In this document: positions 7,503 through 14,609 of the stretch, piece after piece
Layout of the letters: each line of letters opens with the position of its first letter
How positions within the stretch are numbered: position 1 is the first letter of the stretch
NCBI GenBank assembly: GCA_026225155.1
Contig: JAMFSG010000173.1
Coordinates: 1 to 17,992 of the forward strand
Source: Verrucomicrobiota bacterium
Lineage (GTDB): Bacteria; Verrucomicrobiota; Verrucomicrobiia; Limisphaerales; UBA11358
DNA length: 17,992 nucleotides
Direction: 5' to 3'
The notes under the pieces: model-generated
What the model was told of the DNA's origin: nothing
The model's database searches: none
Seen by the model: the letters and a program-made list of their open reading frames with translations, nothing else
Translations under genes and position numbers: made by a program

Positions 7503-8207
7503 ATGCGAAATCCAATCATCGCCGCGCTCGATGTGCCTTCGGTGGAACAGGCGTTGCAACTGGCCGAACAGATCGCGCCCGCCGTCGGCGCTTTCAAGAT
7601 CGGCAAGGAATTATTTGTCACCGCCGGACCCGACATCGTGAAACGCATTCGCGCGACCGGCGCGAGCGTTTTTCTCGACCTGAAATTTCACGACATCCCG
7701 AACACGGTCGCTAAGGCCGTGACCGCCGCCGTGCAACTCGACGTGCAGATGCTCACCGTCCACACCAGCGGCGGTTTTGAGATGCTCAAGGCTGCGGAAA
7801 AAGCCGCCGAAGATGCCGCGTGGAAACTTGGGAGAATTCCGCCGCTAGTGCTCGGCGTGACTGTGCTGACGAGCCTCGACACCGCCGCGTTGCGCGAAAT
7901 CGGTTTCGATGTGAATGTTGAATATCAAGTCCGCCGCCTCGCGACTGTCGCGATGAAAGCTGGTTTGCGCGGACTGGTTTGTTCGCCGCAGGAAGTCGTC
8001 AAATTGCGGCAAACGATTCCGCCCGCGATGCAATTGGTCACGCCCGGCATCCGCACCGGCGCGGAAAAAGCCGACGATCAAAAACGCACACTCACGCCGA
8101 AAGAAGCGATTCAAGCCGGCGCAAACTGGCTCGTCATCGGCCGTCCGATTTACGCAGCGGAAAATCCGCGCGCAGCCGCCGAAAAAATTTTAGAATCGTT
8201 AAATTAA
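7503..8207 (+). CDS. pyrF: Orotidine 5'-phosphate decarboxylase
   Basis: Final step of de novo UMP synthesis, decarboxylating OMP in the cytoplasm. The 234 residues match the short bacterial (class I) form. The signature DLKFHDIPNTV (59-69) supplies the Asp-Lys-Asp part of the catalytic tetrad, Asp10 is in IAALDV, Lys32/Lys35 in FKIGKE, and the phosphate-binding C-terminal loops include TPGIRTGAEKADDQ and IGRPIY. The ATG is preceded by AT-rich repeat sequence without a Shine-Dalgarno. The next gene starts 4 bases after the stop, so the two are probably one transcript. Confidence 0.97.
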   Translation: MRNPIIAALDVPSVEQALQLAEQIAPAVGAFKIGKELFVTAGPDIVKRIRATGASVFLDLKFHDIPNTVAKAVTAAVQLDVQMLTVHTSGGFEMLKAAEKAAEDAAWKLGRIPPLVLGVTVLTSLDTAALREIGFDVNVEYQVRRLATVAMKAGLRGLVCSPQEVVKLRQTIPPAMQLVTPGIRTGAEKADDQKRTLTPKEAIQAGANWLVIGRPIYAAENPRAAAEKILESLN

Positions 8208-8211
8208 AATT

Positions 8212-8511
8212 ATGAGCGCAAAGAATGTCACCGTCGTCGCCACGTTTGAAGCCAAACCGGGCAAGGAAACCGAATTGAAGAAAGCGCTGTTGAGCTTGGT
8301 CGCGCCAACACGCAAAGAAGCCGGCTGCGTGAATTACGACCTGCACCAGTCGCCGGATGAACTGCGAAAGTTTTTGTTCCACGAAAATTGGACGAGCAAA
8401 GCGCATCTCGATGCGCACCTGAAAAACGATCACATCCAAGTTTTGTTGCCGCGCATGGATGATCTCTGCGTCGGCATGCCGGAAATAAAAATCTGGGAAC
8501 AGATCGGTTGA
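8212..8511 (+). CDS. ABM-domain (YgiN-like) putative quinol monooxygenase
   Basis: A 99-residue single-domain protein of the antibiotic biosynthesis monooxygenase family (dimeric ferredoxin-like fold). It shows the expected order: VTVVATFEAKPGKETELKKAL (strand and helix), PTRKEAGCVNYDLHQS, FLFHENWTSKAHLDAHLKNDH, and a closing EIKIWEQIG strand. Members include E. coli YgiN and cofactor-less oxygenases, often acting on quinols, but the substrate cannot be read from sequence. It follows pyrF by 4 bases, with no Shine-Dalgarno, and converges on deoA across a hairpin. Confidence 0.87.
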   Translation: MSAKNVTVVATFEAKPGKETELKKALLSLVAPTRKEAGCVNYDLHQSPDELRKFLFHENWTSKAHLDAHLKNDHIQVLLPRMDDLCVGMPEIKIWEQIG

Positions 8512-8519
8512 GACAGAAT

Positions 8520-8565
8520 GACAGAATTTTTCAGAATTAAATTTTGTCCATTCTGGAATTCTGTC
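8520..8565. terminator. Candidate bidirectional terminator hairpin between convergent genes
   Basis: In the 61-base gap between the convergent ABM-domain gene and deoA, GACAGAATT (8520-8528) pairs perfectly with AATTCTGTC (8557-8565). A second stem inside, CAGAAT (8532-8537) with ATTCTG (8550-8555), encloses a 12-base loop. The stem is AT-rich and lacks a clear T-run on either side, so termination is inferred mainly from the convergent position. It may also be another dispersed repeat. Confidence 0.5.
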
Positions 8566-8572
8566 CAAAATT

Positions 8573-9880
8573 TCAGCCGATGATTTCGTGGATGAGCGGC
8601 GAAGTGGAAATTTTCCGTGCCGAAATTTCAAACGCAGTTTTCAATCTGGCAATTGCGGTTTTGGCTTGGGTCGAATCGGTTGCGTGAACGCGGCAGAGTG
8701 TTTCTGATTTTTCCACGCGTTCGCCGGGCTTGGCAATTTTATCCACGCCGACGTCAAAATTGATTTGCGATTCTTTCGTCAAACGCCCGCCGCCGATGTC
8801 GCGAATGACTTCGCCGATGATGCGCGCGTCGCATTTGGAAACGTAACAGGATTTTTCCGCTTTCAATTCCAAAACAAACGGCGCGGTAAAATCGCGCGCC
8901 AGTTTTTGGTTAAATGCTTTCAAGTCCGCGCCTTGCGCGATGAGCATTTCGTCCCATTTTTTGCGCGGTGCGCCGGAGTTCAAACAATCTTCCGCCACCT
9001 TACGCGCGGCGGCGAGCGATTTGGATTTTTTGGTTTGAACCAGCAAATGTGCGGCGGAATCAATGACGAGTTCGTGCAAATCATTGGGGCCTTTATTTTC
9101 AAGGCATTCGACGCTTTCTTTGACTTCCAGCCAGTTGCCGGCGGCACGGCCGAGTGGCGCGTTCATGTCCGTCAAAATTGCGCGCGTGTTCGTGCCGCAT
9201 TTGTTGCCGAGCGCGACCATCGTTTTCGCGAGTTCGCGCGCGTCGGATTTCGTTTGCATGAATGCGGCGCAGCCAAATTTCACGTCAAGAATTAGCGCGT
9301 CCAAACTCTCGGCAAGTTTTTTGGAAAGGATTGAAGCAGTAATGAGTTGGATGCTCGGCACAGTTCCGCTGGCATCGCGGAGCGCGTAAATTTTTTTATC
9401 GGCGGGGACCATTTTGTCGGTCTGGCCGCAGATGACGCAGCCAACTTTCTGGACTTGCGCGATAATTTTTTGCGCGGGCAAAAGCGTTTTGAAACCGGGA
9501 ATCGAATCCAGCTTGTCGAGCGTGCCGCCGGTGATGCCAAGGCCGCGTCCGGAAATCATCGGCACGCGAAAACCGAGGCACGCGAGCAACGGCGCGAGCG
9601 GGAGCGAAACTTTGTCGCCGATGCCGCCGGTGGAATGTTTGTCCACGAGCGGGCGTTTGTCTTTGGGAAATTTCAGCACGTCGCCGGAATCGCGCATGGC
9701 GAGGGTGAGCGCGGTGGTTTCGGCGGTGTTCAGGCCGCGAAAATAAATGGCCATGAGCAGCGCGGCCATCTGGTAATCGGGAATTTTTCCGGCGGTGAAT
9801 TCGCGGATGAATTCTTGAATCTGTTCCGGCGCGAGAATTTTTCCTTCGCGCTTATTTTCGATGAGCGAGAGAAAGTTCAT
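8573..9880 (-). CDS. deoA: Thymidine / pyrimidine-nucleoside phosphorylase
   Basis: Phosphorolysis of thymidine or uridine to the base and (deoxy)ribose-1-phosphate in nucleoside salvage. 435 residues, as expected for DeoA/Pdp. Motifs: VDKHSTGGIGDKVSL (from about 79) is the phosphate-binding signature, SGRGLGITGGTLDKLDSIPG (110-129) the glycine-rich loop, and LDVKFGCAAFMQ the lysine region. The ATG at 9880 is preferred over an in-frame TTG at 9892 because it overlaps the upstream stop as ATGA. Sequence alone does not separate thymidine-specific DeoA from broad Pdp. It is the last gene of the long minus-strand run beginning with the fab cluster. Confidence 0.96.
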   Translation of the reverse strand: MNFLSLIENKREGKILAPEQIQEFIREFTAGKIPDYQMAALLMAIYFRGLNTAETTALTLAMRDSGDVLKFPKDKRPLVDKHSTGGIGDKVSLPLAPLLACLGFRVPMISGRGLGITGGTLDKLDSIPGFKTLLPAQKIIAQVQKVGCVICGQTDKMVPADKKIYALRDASGTVPSIQLITASILSKKLAESLDALILDVKFGCAAFMQTKSDARELAKTMVALGNKCGTNTRAILTDMNAPLGRAAGNWLEVKESVECLENKGPNDLHELVIDSAAHLLVQTKKSKSLAAARKVAEDCLNSGAPRKKWDEMLIAQGADLKAFNQKLARDFTAPFVLELKAEKSCYVSKCDARIIGEVIRDIGGGRLTKESQINFDVGVDKIAKPGERVEKSETLCRVHATDSTQAKTAIARLKTAFEISARKISTSPLIHEIIG

Positions 9881-10410
9881 TGTAATTTCCAACTAGCTTC
9901 GCGCGTGTAATAAATTCCAGATTTCCATTCAAAGTCGTAGGGATATTCAGAATTATCAGAATTGAACGGCAATAAAAAATTTGTTTCACCAACTTCAAAC
10001 CCATAATGGAAAAAACCGCCGCCCCACATGATATAAACAAACGACTGGTCGCCATTATAATGAATTGCCGCATTTTCCGGTGCGTCTGCATATAGATTTT
10101 GAATGTAATCAGGAATTTCTGAATTAGGTATATCCTTGCCTAAATAGCCATTCGTTGGAGGTTTTTGTTTGGCCATTTCGCCGATAGCCCAAGCGCGCAG
10201 TTTTTCAGGGTTAATTGTTGTTTTTGCTTTCTTAAAACCCTCGTCTGCTTGAACCAAATAGATCGGTGGAGTTCTGTGCCAAAAGTTGAAGCCTACAATC
10301 GTTGAAAATAAAAAAACAACCGCTGTTGCTCCAGCAATTATCAGAACGACTGCAAATGAAAAATATTTCCAATTTGAAGCGCCGGAATTTGTTGGCGGCA
10401 CTTCATTCAT
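9877..10410 (-). CDS. Uncharacterised membrane-anchored protein between fabF and deoA
   Basis: No family recognised. The 177-residue protein has a polar N-terminus, one hydrophobic segment at about 16-42 (FAVVLIIAGATAVVFLFSTI), then a soluble domain rich in aromatic residues, including NPEKLRAWAIGEM, SEIPDYIQNLY, YIMWGGGFFHYGFEVGETNF and a C-terminal WKSGIYYTREASWKL. Topology suggests an N-terminal anchor with the domain outside the cytoplasm. Spacing is extremely tight: 3 bases after the fabF stop, and its own stop overlaps the deoA start as ATGA. GC content is low (a 60-base line near 9961 is about 37%) compared with fabF and deoA, suggesting acquisition. The ORF is very likely real; the function is unknown. 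Confidence 0.72.
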   Translation of the reverse strand: MNEVPPTNSGASNWKYFSFAVVLIIAGATAVVFLFSTIVGFNFWHRTPPIYLVQADEGFKKAKTTINPEKLRAWAIGEMAKQKPPTNGYLGKDIPNSEIPDYIQNLYADAPENAAIHYNGDQSFVYIMWGGGFFHYGFEVGETNFLLPFNSDNSEYPYDFEWKSGIYYTREASWKLQ

Positions 10411-10413
10411 TTT

Positions 10414-11673
10414 TCATCCATTAAATTTTTTTGCCGCGATCGTCGCGTTGTGGCCGCCGAAGCCGAAGGAGTTGTTGATGATGGCGTCCACTTTCATTTC
10501 GCGTGCGATGTTCGGGACGTAATCCAGATCACATTCGGGATCGGAAACGAACTGGTTGATGGTCGGCGGCACGATGCTGTTTTGGATGGCGAGAACGCAC
10601 ACGGCGGTTTCCACCGCACCAGCGGCGCCGAGCATGTGGCCGGTCGCGCCTTTGGTGGAACTGACGGCAATTTTTTTTGCGTGGTCGCCGAAAACGGCTT
10701 TGATGGCCTGAGTTTCCGCGATGTCGCCGACGGGCGTGGATGTGCCGTGGGCATTGATGTAGGAAATATCGGTCGGGTTCAAGCCCGCGCCGCGCAAGGC
10801 CATTTTCATGCTGCGGCTCGCGCCTTCGCCGCCGGGCGACGGTGACGTGAGATGATACGCGTCAGCGGTGTTGCCGTAACCGACGATCTCACAATAAATT
10901 CGCGCGCCGCGTTTTTTGGCGTGTTCCAAATCTTCCAAAACGAGAATGCCCGCGCCTTCGCCCATGACGAAACCATCGCGTTCTTTGTCGAACGGACGCG
11001 ACGCGTGTTTCGGGTCGTCGTTACGCGTGCTCATGGCGCGCATGGCACAAAAGCCGCCGATGCCGACGGGAATGACGGTGGCTTCCGCGCCGCCGGCGAA
11101 CATCACTTGCGCATCGCCCATCTTGATCGTGCGCCAAGCTTCGCCGATGGCGTGATTCGCCGTCGCGCACGCGGAGCAAGTCGCGAAATTCGGGCCGCGC
11201 AAATTGAAATACATCGAGACTAGGCCGGACGCCATATTCGAGATCAACATCGGGATCATGAACGGCGACAATTTTCGCGGGCCGCGATCGAGCAAAATTT
11301 TGTGCTGCTCGGCGGTCGTCGCCAAACCGCCGATGCCGGAACCGAGGAAGACGCCGATCTCGTCGCAATTTTCTTTCGCCAGATCCAAGCCGGAATCTTT
11401 CAACGCCGACCACGCGGCATAAACGCCGAATTGTGAATAGCGATCGGTGCGGCGAATTTCTTTCGGTGAAGGAAACGCGGGCAGCGGATCAAAATTTTTC
11501 ACCTCGGCGGCGACTTGCGTTTCAAATGGCGACGCGTCGAACGAGGTGATCTTGTCCACGCCACATTGACCGGCAATGAGATTTTTCCAGAACGTGTCCA
11601 GATCGTTGCCGACAGGCGTGACGACGCCCAGGCCGGTGACGACTACGCGGCGGTCAGAATAATTGTTTGCCAT
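10414..11673 (-). CDS. fabF: 3-oxoacyl-ACP synthase II
   Basis: Condensing enzyme that elongates acyl-ACP with malonyl-ACP in fatty-acid synthesis. 419 residues, full length. Catalytic triad: Cys169 (CSACATANHAIG), His309 (NAHGTSTPVGD) and His346 (GATGHMLGAAG). The C-terminal NSFGFGGHNA is diagnostic of KAS I/II. Order and strand (fabG-acpP-fabF) match the widespread fab cluster. It is separated from acpP by 94 bases holding a strong hairpin. The start ATG has no obvious Shine-Dalgarno. Confidence 0.98.
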   Translation of the reverse strand: MANNYSDRRVVVTGLGVVTPVGNDLDTFWKNLIAGQCGVDKITSFDASPFETQVAAEVKNFDPLPAFPSPKEIRRTDRYSQFGVYAAWSALKDSGLDLAKENCDEIGVFLGSGIGGLATTAEQHKILLDRGPRKLSPFMIPMLISNMASGLVSMYFNLRGPNFATCSACATANHAIGEAWRTIKMGDAQVMFAGGAEATVIPVGIGGFCAMRAMSTRNDDPKHASRPFDKERDGFVMGEGAGILVLEDLEHAKKRGARIYCEIVGYGNTADAYHLTSPSPGGEGASRSMKMALRGAGLNPTDISYINAHGTSTPVGDIAETQAIKAVFGDHAKKIAVSSTKGATGHMLGAAGAVETAVCVLAIQNSIVPPTINQFVSDPECDLDYVPNIAREMKVDAIINNSFGFGGHNATIAAKKFNG

Positions 11674-11715
11674 AAATGAAATGCCAAGTTGCCAGATTGA
11701 GGCTTGAAATCAAAC

Positions 11716-11751
11716 GGGGCAGTTCGGGCTGTGTCCAGCCAAAACTGCCCC
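11716..11751. promoter_or_regulatory. Strong hairpin between acpP and fabF
   Basis: GGGGCAGTT (11716-11724) pairs perfectly with AACTGCCCC (11743-11751). Inside, after a two-by-two internal loop, GGCTG (11727-11731) pairs with CAGCC (11736-11740) around the loop TGTC. There is no T-run after it on the minus strand, so full termination is unlikely. A partial terminator, RNA processing site or 3'-stabilising stem could give acpP more transcript than fabF; this role is inference. Confidence 0.55.
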
Positions 11752-11767
11752 GGGGTTCAAGTTCAAA

Positions 11768-12010
11768 TTACTTTTGCGATTCTTCGATGTATTTGATCAC
11801 ATCGCCCACGCTTTGGAGTTTTTCGGCCTGTTCATCGGGCACTTCGACGCCGAATTCTTCTTCCAGCGCCATGACCAGCTCGACGGTGTCGAGCGAATCC
11901 GCGCCTAAATCCTCGATAAACTTGGCTTCCGGCGTGACTTGGTCCGGTTTAACGCCGAGCTGTTCGACGATGATGTCTTTTACACGTTGGTCAATTGGTT
12001 TGTCTGCCAT
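11768..12010 (-). CDS. acpP: Acyl carrier protein
   Basis: Small acidic carrier that holds growing acyl chains on a 4'-phosphopantetheine arm. 80 residues. The attachment site is Ser39 in the GADSLDTVEL motif, followed by the acidic helix MALEEEFGVEVPDEQAEKL that docks Fab enzymes. It sits between fabG and fabF as usual. AGGA lies 6-9 bases before the ATG (GCAGGATAATT), the only good Shine-Dalgarno I saw in the window, fitting a protein needed at very high level. Confidence 0.99.
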   Translation of the reverse strand: MADKPIDQRVKDIIVEQLGVKPDQVTPEAKFIEDLGADSLDTVELVMALEEEFGVEVPDEQAEKLQSVGDVIKYIEESQK

Positions 12011-12023
12011 AATTATCCTGCTT

Positions 12024-12052
12024 TTCTAACTTAAAAACGCCATCAGCGTCAA
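12024..12052 (-). promoter_or_regulatory. Candidate sigma-70 type promoter for acpP
   Basis: On the minus strand TTGACG (12052-12047) is followed after 18 bases by TAGAAA (12028-12023 region), a fair -35 and a 4-of-6 match to the -10 box, close upstream of acpP. It would allow acpP-fabF expression independent of fabG. The -10 is imperfect and the call is tentative. Confidence 0.3.
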
Positions 12053-12087
12053 GCTTTGAATCCAAGCAAATTGCTCGAAATAAATTT

Positions 12088-12159
12088 CATTCTCGTCCTC
12101 ATGCTCATCCTCGTCCTCGAAAAATTTGACCCATGAGGATAACGATGACGACGAGAATG
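12088..12159. repeat. Imperfect inverted repeat between fabG and acpP
   Basis: CATTCTCGTC (12088-12097) is complementary to GACGAGAATG (12150-12159). The intervening sequence is made of CTCATCC/CTCGTCC-like units on one side and GAGGAT/GACGAC units on the other, so an imperfect long stem can form. The fabG stop lies just beyond it, and the acpP candidate promoter on the other side. It looks like a dispersed intergenic element made of GAGGAC-type simple sequence. Confidence 0.6.
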
Positions 12160-12167
12160 ATTGGAAA

Positions 12168-12911
12168 TCACATCACCATGCCGCCATCCACTGTCAAAAC
12201 CTGGCCCGTCACATAACGCGCCGACGCGCTCGCCAAAAACAATGCCGCGTTCGCGATGTCTTCCGCCTGACCGAATTTGCCCAGCGGAATCTGCTTCAGA
12301 ATATTCGCCTTCAATTCTGCATTCAAATCCACCGTCATGTCCGTCTCAATGAAACCCGGCGCGATCGCGTTCACCGTCACGCCGCGCCCGCCCAATTCGC
12401 GCGCGATGGATTGCGTGAACCCGATCAAACCCGCCTTGCTCGCCGCGTAATTCGATTGCCCCGGATTGCCGATCAAACCGATCACCGACGAAATATTCAA
12501 AATGCGGCCCGCGCGCTGTTTCGCAAATGTGCGGAAAAACGCCCGCGTGAAATGAAACGCGCCTTTCAGATTCGTGTTCAAAACCGTGTCCCAATCCGCA
12601 TCGCTCATGCGCATCAACAAACCGTCGCGCGTCACGCCCGCGTTGTTCACGAGAATGTCCACCTTGCCCGCGTCGGCGATGATTTTGTCCGCCGCCGCCG
12701 TCACCGCGTTGCCGTCCGAAACATCCACCGCGAACGCCCATGCCTTGCGGCCGAGCGCGCGGATTTCCGCCGCGACTTTTTCCGAGTTTTCCTGCGTGCG
12801 CGAAACGACGACGACATCCGCGCCTTCGCCGGCGAATTTCAAAGCAATGGCGCGCCCGATCCCGCGACCCGCTCCCGTGACAACGGCAATTTGATTGGCA
12901 AGTTGGCTCAT
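12168..12911 (-). CDS. fabG: 3-oxoacyl-ACP reductase
   Basis: NADPH-dependent reduction of 3-oxoacyl-ACP in the elongation cycle. 247 residues of the classical short-chain dehydrogenase fold: cofactor motif TGAGRGIG (12-19), NNAG (89-92), structural Asn114 (LNTNLKGAF), catalytic Ser142 (NISSVIG), Tyr155 and Lys159 (YAASK). It ends IETDMTVDL...DGGMVM, typical of FabG. It lies upstream of acpP, with 157 intervening bases occupied by a repeat and a possible promoter. Just upstream of the start is an array of CACAGAT units; no Shine-Dalgarno. Confidence 0.98.
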   Translation of the reverse strand: MSQLANQIAVVTGAGRGIGRAIALKFAGEGADVVVVSRTQENSEKVAAEIRALGRKAWAFAVDVSDGNAVTAAADKIIADAGKVDILVNNAGVTRDGLLMRMSDADWDTVLNTNLKGAFHFTRAFFRTFAKQRAGRILNISSVIGLIGNPGQSNYAASKAGLIGFTQSIARELGGRGVTVNAIAPGFIETDMTVDLNAELKANILKQIPLGKFGQAEDIANAALFLASASARYVTGQVLTVDGGMVM

Positions 12912-12926
12912 AAATTATTTTTCAGT

Positions 12927-12959
12927 CACAGATGAAACACAGATTGAACACAGATTAAA
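12927..12959. repeat. CACAGAT 11-base repeat array upstream of fabG
   Basis: Three successive 11-base units: CACAGATGAAA (12927-12937), CACAGATTGAA (12938-12948) and CACAGATTAAA (12949-12959). This is the complement of the ATCTGTGTTTC family found before pyrF. It is the left member of an inverted pair whose other end is ATCTGTGGCTAAA at 13622-13634, bracketing the insertion between fabG and fabD. Confidence 0.85.
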
Positions 12960-13035
12960 AGGAACAAATTTTGACGTGACTTCACTTTTCGGGCCAGGTT
13001 ATGTGTTAGTCTTGGACACAAGAAAGAATCAGACA

Positions 13036-13083
13036 ATGAAAGGCAAGCGGTATACGACATAAGATAAAATCCGCATCCTGCGT
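13036..13083 (+). pseudogene. Decayed IS3-type transposase OrfA start
   Basis: The plus strand reads ATG then MKGKRYTT, an in-frame TAA at 13060-13062, then DKIRILR up to 13083. Reading through the stop gives MKGKRYTT-x-DKIRILR, very like the opening of IS3-family OrfA proteins (typically KRYTxEDKIRIL). The stop replaces an expected GAA/GAG by one base change. After 13083 the similarity stops, so only about 16 codons remain. It is a short remnant, recognised from memory, with no terminal inverted repeats defined. Confidence 0.5.
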
Positions 13084-13105
13084 GCCGTTCGTCCGCAGGT
13101 TCAAC

Positions 13106-13600
13106 CTACGGAGCAGTATTTCGCAAATAGATACCATCGCTGATAAACTTCAGTTTGGAGCTGCCCGTCGCGGGTGTCATCCCAACGCCAAAGATATAGA
13201 TAAACTGGTAATCGAAATGAGAACCTCGGCGCATAAGAATGTGAGCTGGAATGCCAATGCCAGACGTGCCAGCTGGCTCTACATCAACGACCTCTCCTTC
13301 CATGAGAGAGGCCATTTTGATTATTGCCGGACAGTTTGTGATGTTAATATCAGGGGTAGTATCACCATTACTATAATTCAGCATGGCTTTTGTGGCTTCT
13401 TGTTGAAGAACTTCGTTACCGCCAGATTTCTGTGCCAACGCCTGTATTTGCTGGACCGAAAGGGATGGCGTCCGCTCGTCGTCGAACAACATAAATAAAT
13501 GACTCAACAATATGTGACGCGATAAGAAAATTCCAAAACATAAGAGGACAATAATCGTAAATGCTGCAATTTGAATTTTGCGTTTCATAACTTTGCCCAT
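13106..13600 (-). CDS. Uncharacterised protein with N-terminal membrane anchor, between fabD and fabG
   Basis: No family recognised. Up to 164 residues: a basic start (MKRKIQ), one hydrophobic segment at about 11-33 that could be an anchor or signal peptide, then a soluble part with SVQQIQALAQKSGG, NITNCPAIIKMASLMEG and RRGSHFDYQFIYIFGVG. The domain would be outside the cytoplasm. The start is uncertain: ATG at 13600 (MGKVMKRK) or the internal ATG at 13588 preceded by GGGCAAAG. GC content is lower than in fabG or fabD (about 45% in a line checked). It interrupts the usual fabD-fabG pair together with an IS remnant, and its 3' end lies only 23 bases from that remnant, so the C-terminus may itself have been altered. 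Confidence 0.62.
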   Translation of the reverse strand: MGKVMKRKIQIAAFTIIVLLCFGIFLSRHILLSHLFMLFDDERTPSLSVQQIQALAQKSGGNEVLQQEATKAMLNYSNGDTTPDINITNCPAIIKMASLMEGEVVDVEPAGTSGIGIPAHILMRRGSHFDYQFIYIFGVGMTPATGSSKLKFISDGIYLRNTAP

Positions 13601-13629
13601 TTACCCAATAGTATTGTGAAAATCTGTGG

Positions 13630-14559
13630 CTAAACAGAAAGCGCTTTCACCGTCGCATCCAAACTCGCCGCGTCTGCGACGTTCAGCATCGTCGCCGTTT
13701 TATCAATGCGTTTCATGAAACCGCTCAAGGCCGTGCCGGGGCCAAGTTCGATGAAACGCGTAAAACCTTGCGCCAGCAAGGCGCGCATGGATTCTTCCCA
13801 GCGCACCGACGCGCAAACTTGTTCGACCAGCTTCGCGGAAATTTCCGACGCGCCGCCGTGCGCCTGCGCAGTGACATTGGAAATCACCGGCACGCTCGGC
13901 GCGACCAGATTCACTTTCGCCAGTTCCGCCTGCAACTTCGGCTGCGCGCTGGCCATCAGCGGCGAGTGATACGCGCCCGCGACCGTCAACGGCAATGCGC
14001 GTTTCGCACCTTTCGCTTTGGCGAGTTCGCACGCCTTCGCAATTTTTTCCGCTTCGCCGGAAATCACGAGCTGGCCGGGACAATTCAGATTCGCCAACAC
14101 GACGCCGGCTTCCGCACAAACTTCGCGCGTCGGCGTTTCGTCGAGACCGATGATCGCGGCCATGCCGCCTTTGGTCACGTCACACGCTTCCTGCATGAAT
14201 TTTCCGCGCTTGCGGACGACGCGCAATCCATCTTCAAAACTCAGCGCGCCCGCCGCCGTCAACGCCGTGAATTCGCCGAGCGACAAACCGGCGGTGGCAT
14301 CGAATTTCAGATTCGGCACCTGTTCCTTGAGCAATTGAAACGCGACCCAGCTCACCAGAAAAATTCCCGGCTGCGCGTTTTCAGTTTTGGTCAGATCGGT
14401 TTCCGGCCCTTCAAAACAGATTTTGGCGAGGTCGTAGCCGAGCGCGGCATTGGCGCGATCAAACCAATTTTTAGCGGAGGGAAATTTTTCAAATAAATCT
14501 TTGCCCATGCCGACGACTTGCGCGCCTTGGCCGGCAAACAGGAGTGCAGTTTTGCTCAT
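13630..14559 (-). CDS. fabD: Malonyl-CoA:ACP transacylase
   Basis: Loads malonate onto ACP to feed fatty-acid elongation. 309 residues, full length. Motifs: GQGAQ (10-14), nucleophile Ser93 in GLSLGE (91-96), catalytic His198 in AGAYHSPLM, and a C-terminal ELGPGTALSGFMKR. The nucleophile elbow has Leu where most FabD proteins have His (GHSLGE). It is transcribed toward fabG but separated by an orphan gene and IS remnant. Its TAG stop at 13630-13632 lies within the repeat terminus ATCTGTGGCTAAA (13622-13634), so the repeat may have set the current C-terminus. No Shine-Dalgarno before the ATG. Confidence 0.97.
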   Translation of the reverse strand: MSKTALLFAGQGAQVVGMGKDLFEKFPSAKNWFDRANAALGYDLAKICFEGPETDLTKTENAQPGIFLVSWVAFQLLKEQVPNLKFDATAGLSLGEFTALTAAGALSFEDGLRVVRKRGKFMQEACDVTKGGMAAIIGLDETPTREVCAEAGVVLANLNCPGQLVISGEAEKIAKACELAKAKGAKRALPLTVAGAYHSPLMASAQPKLQAELAKVNLVAPSVPVISNVTAQAHGGASEISAKLVEQVCASVRWEESMRALLAQGFTRFIELGPGTALSGFMKRIDKTATMLNVADAASLDATVKALSV

Positions 14560-14609
14560 AGAGTCAGAAAATAAAACACGAATTCGCGCCGCAGAGAAAG
14601 ACGGAATTT

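Noticed and set aside
12126..12935. A 269-codon plus-strand frame opposite fabG
   Set aside because: Arg/His-rich shadow of a certain gene; begins inside a repeat and has no recognisable domain.
13082..13498. A 138-codon plus-strand frame opposite the fabD-fabG orphan gene
   Set aside because: The minus-strand frame has a plausible membrane segment and longer extent; the plus one shows no coherent features. Some doubt remains.
13768..14496. A 242-codon plus-strand frame opposite fabD
   Set aside because: Shadow frame; fabD motifs are complete on the minus strand.
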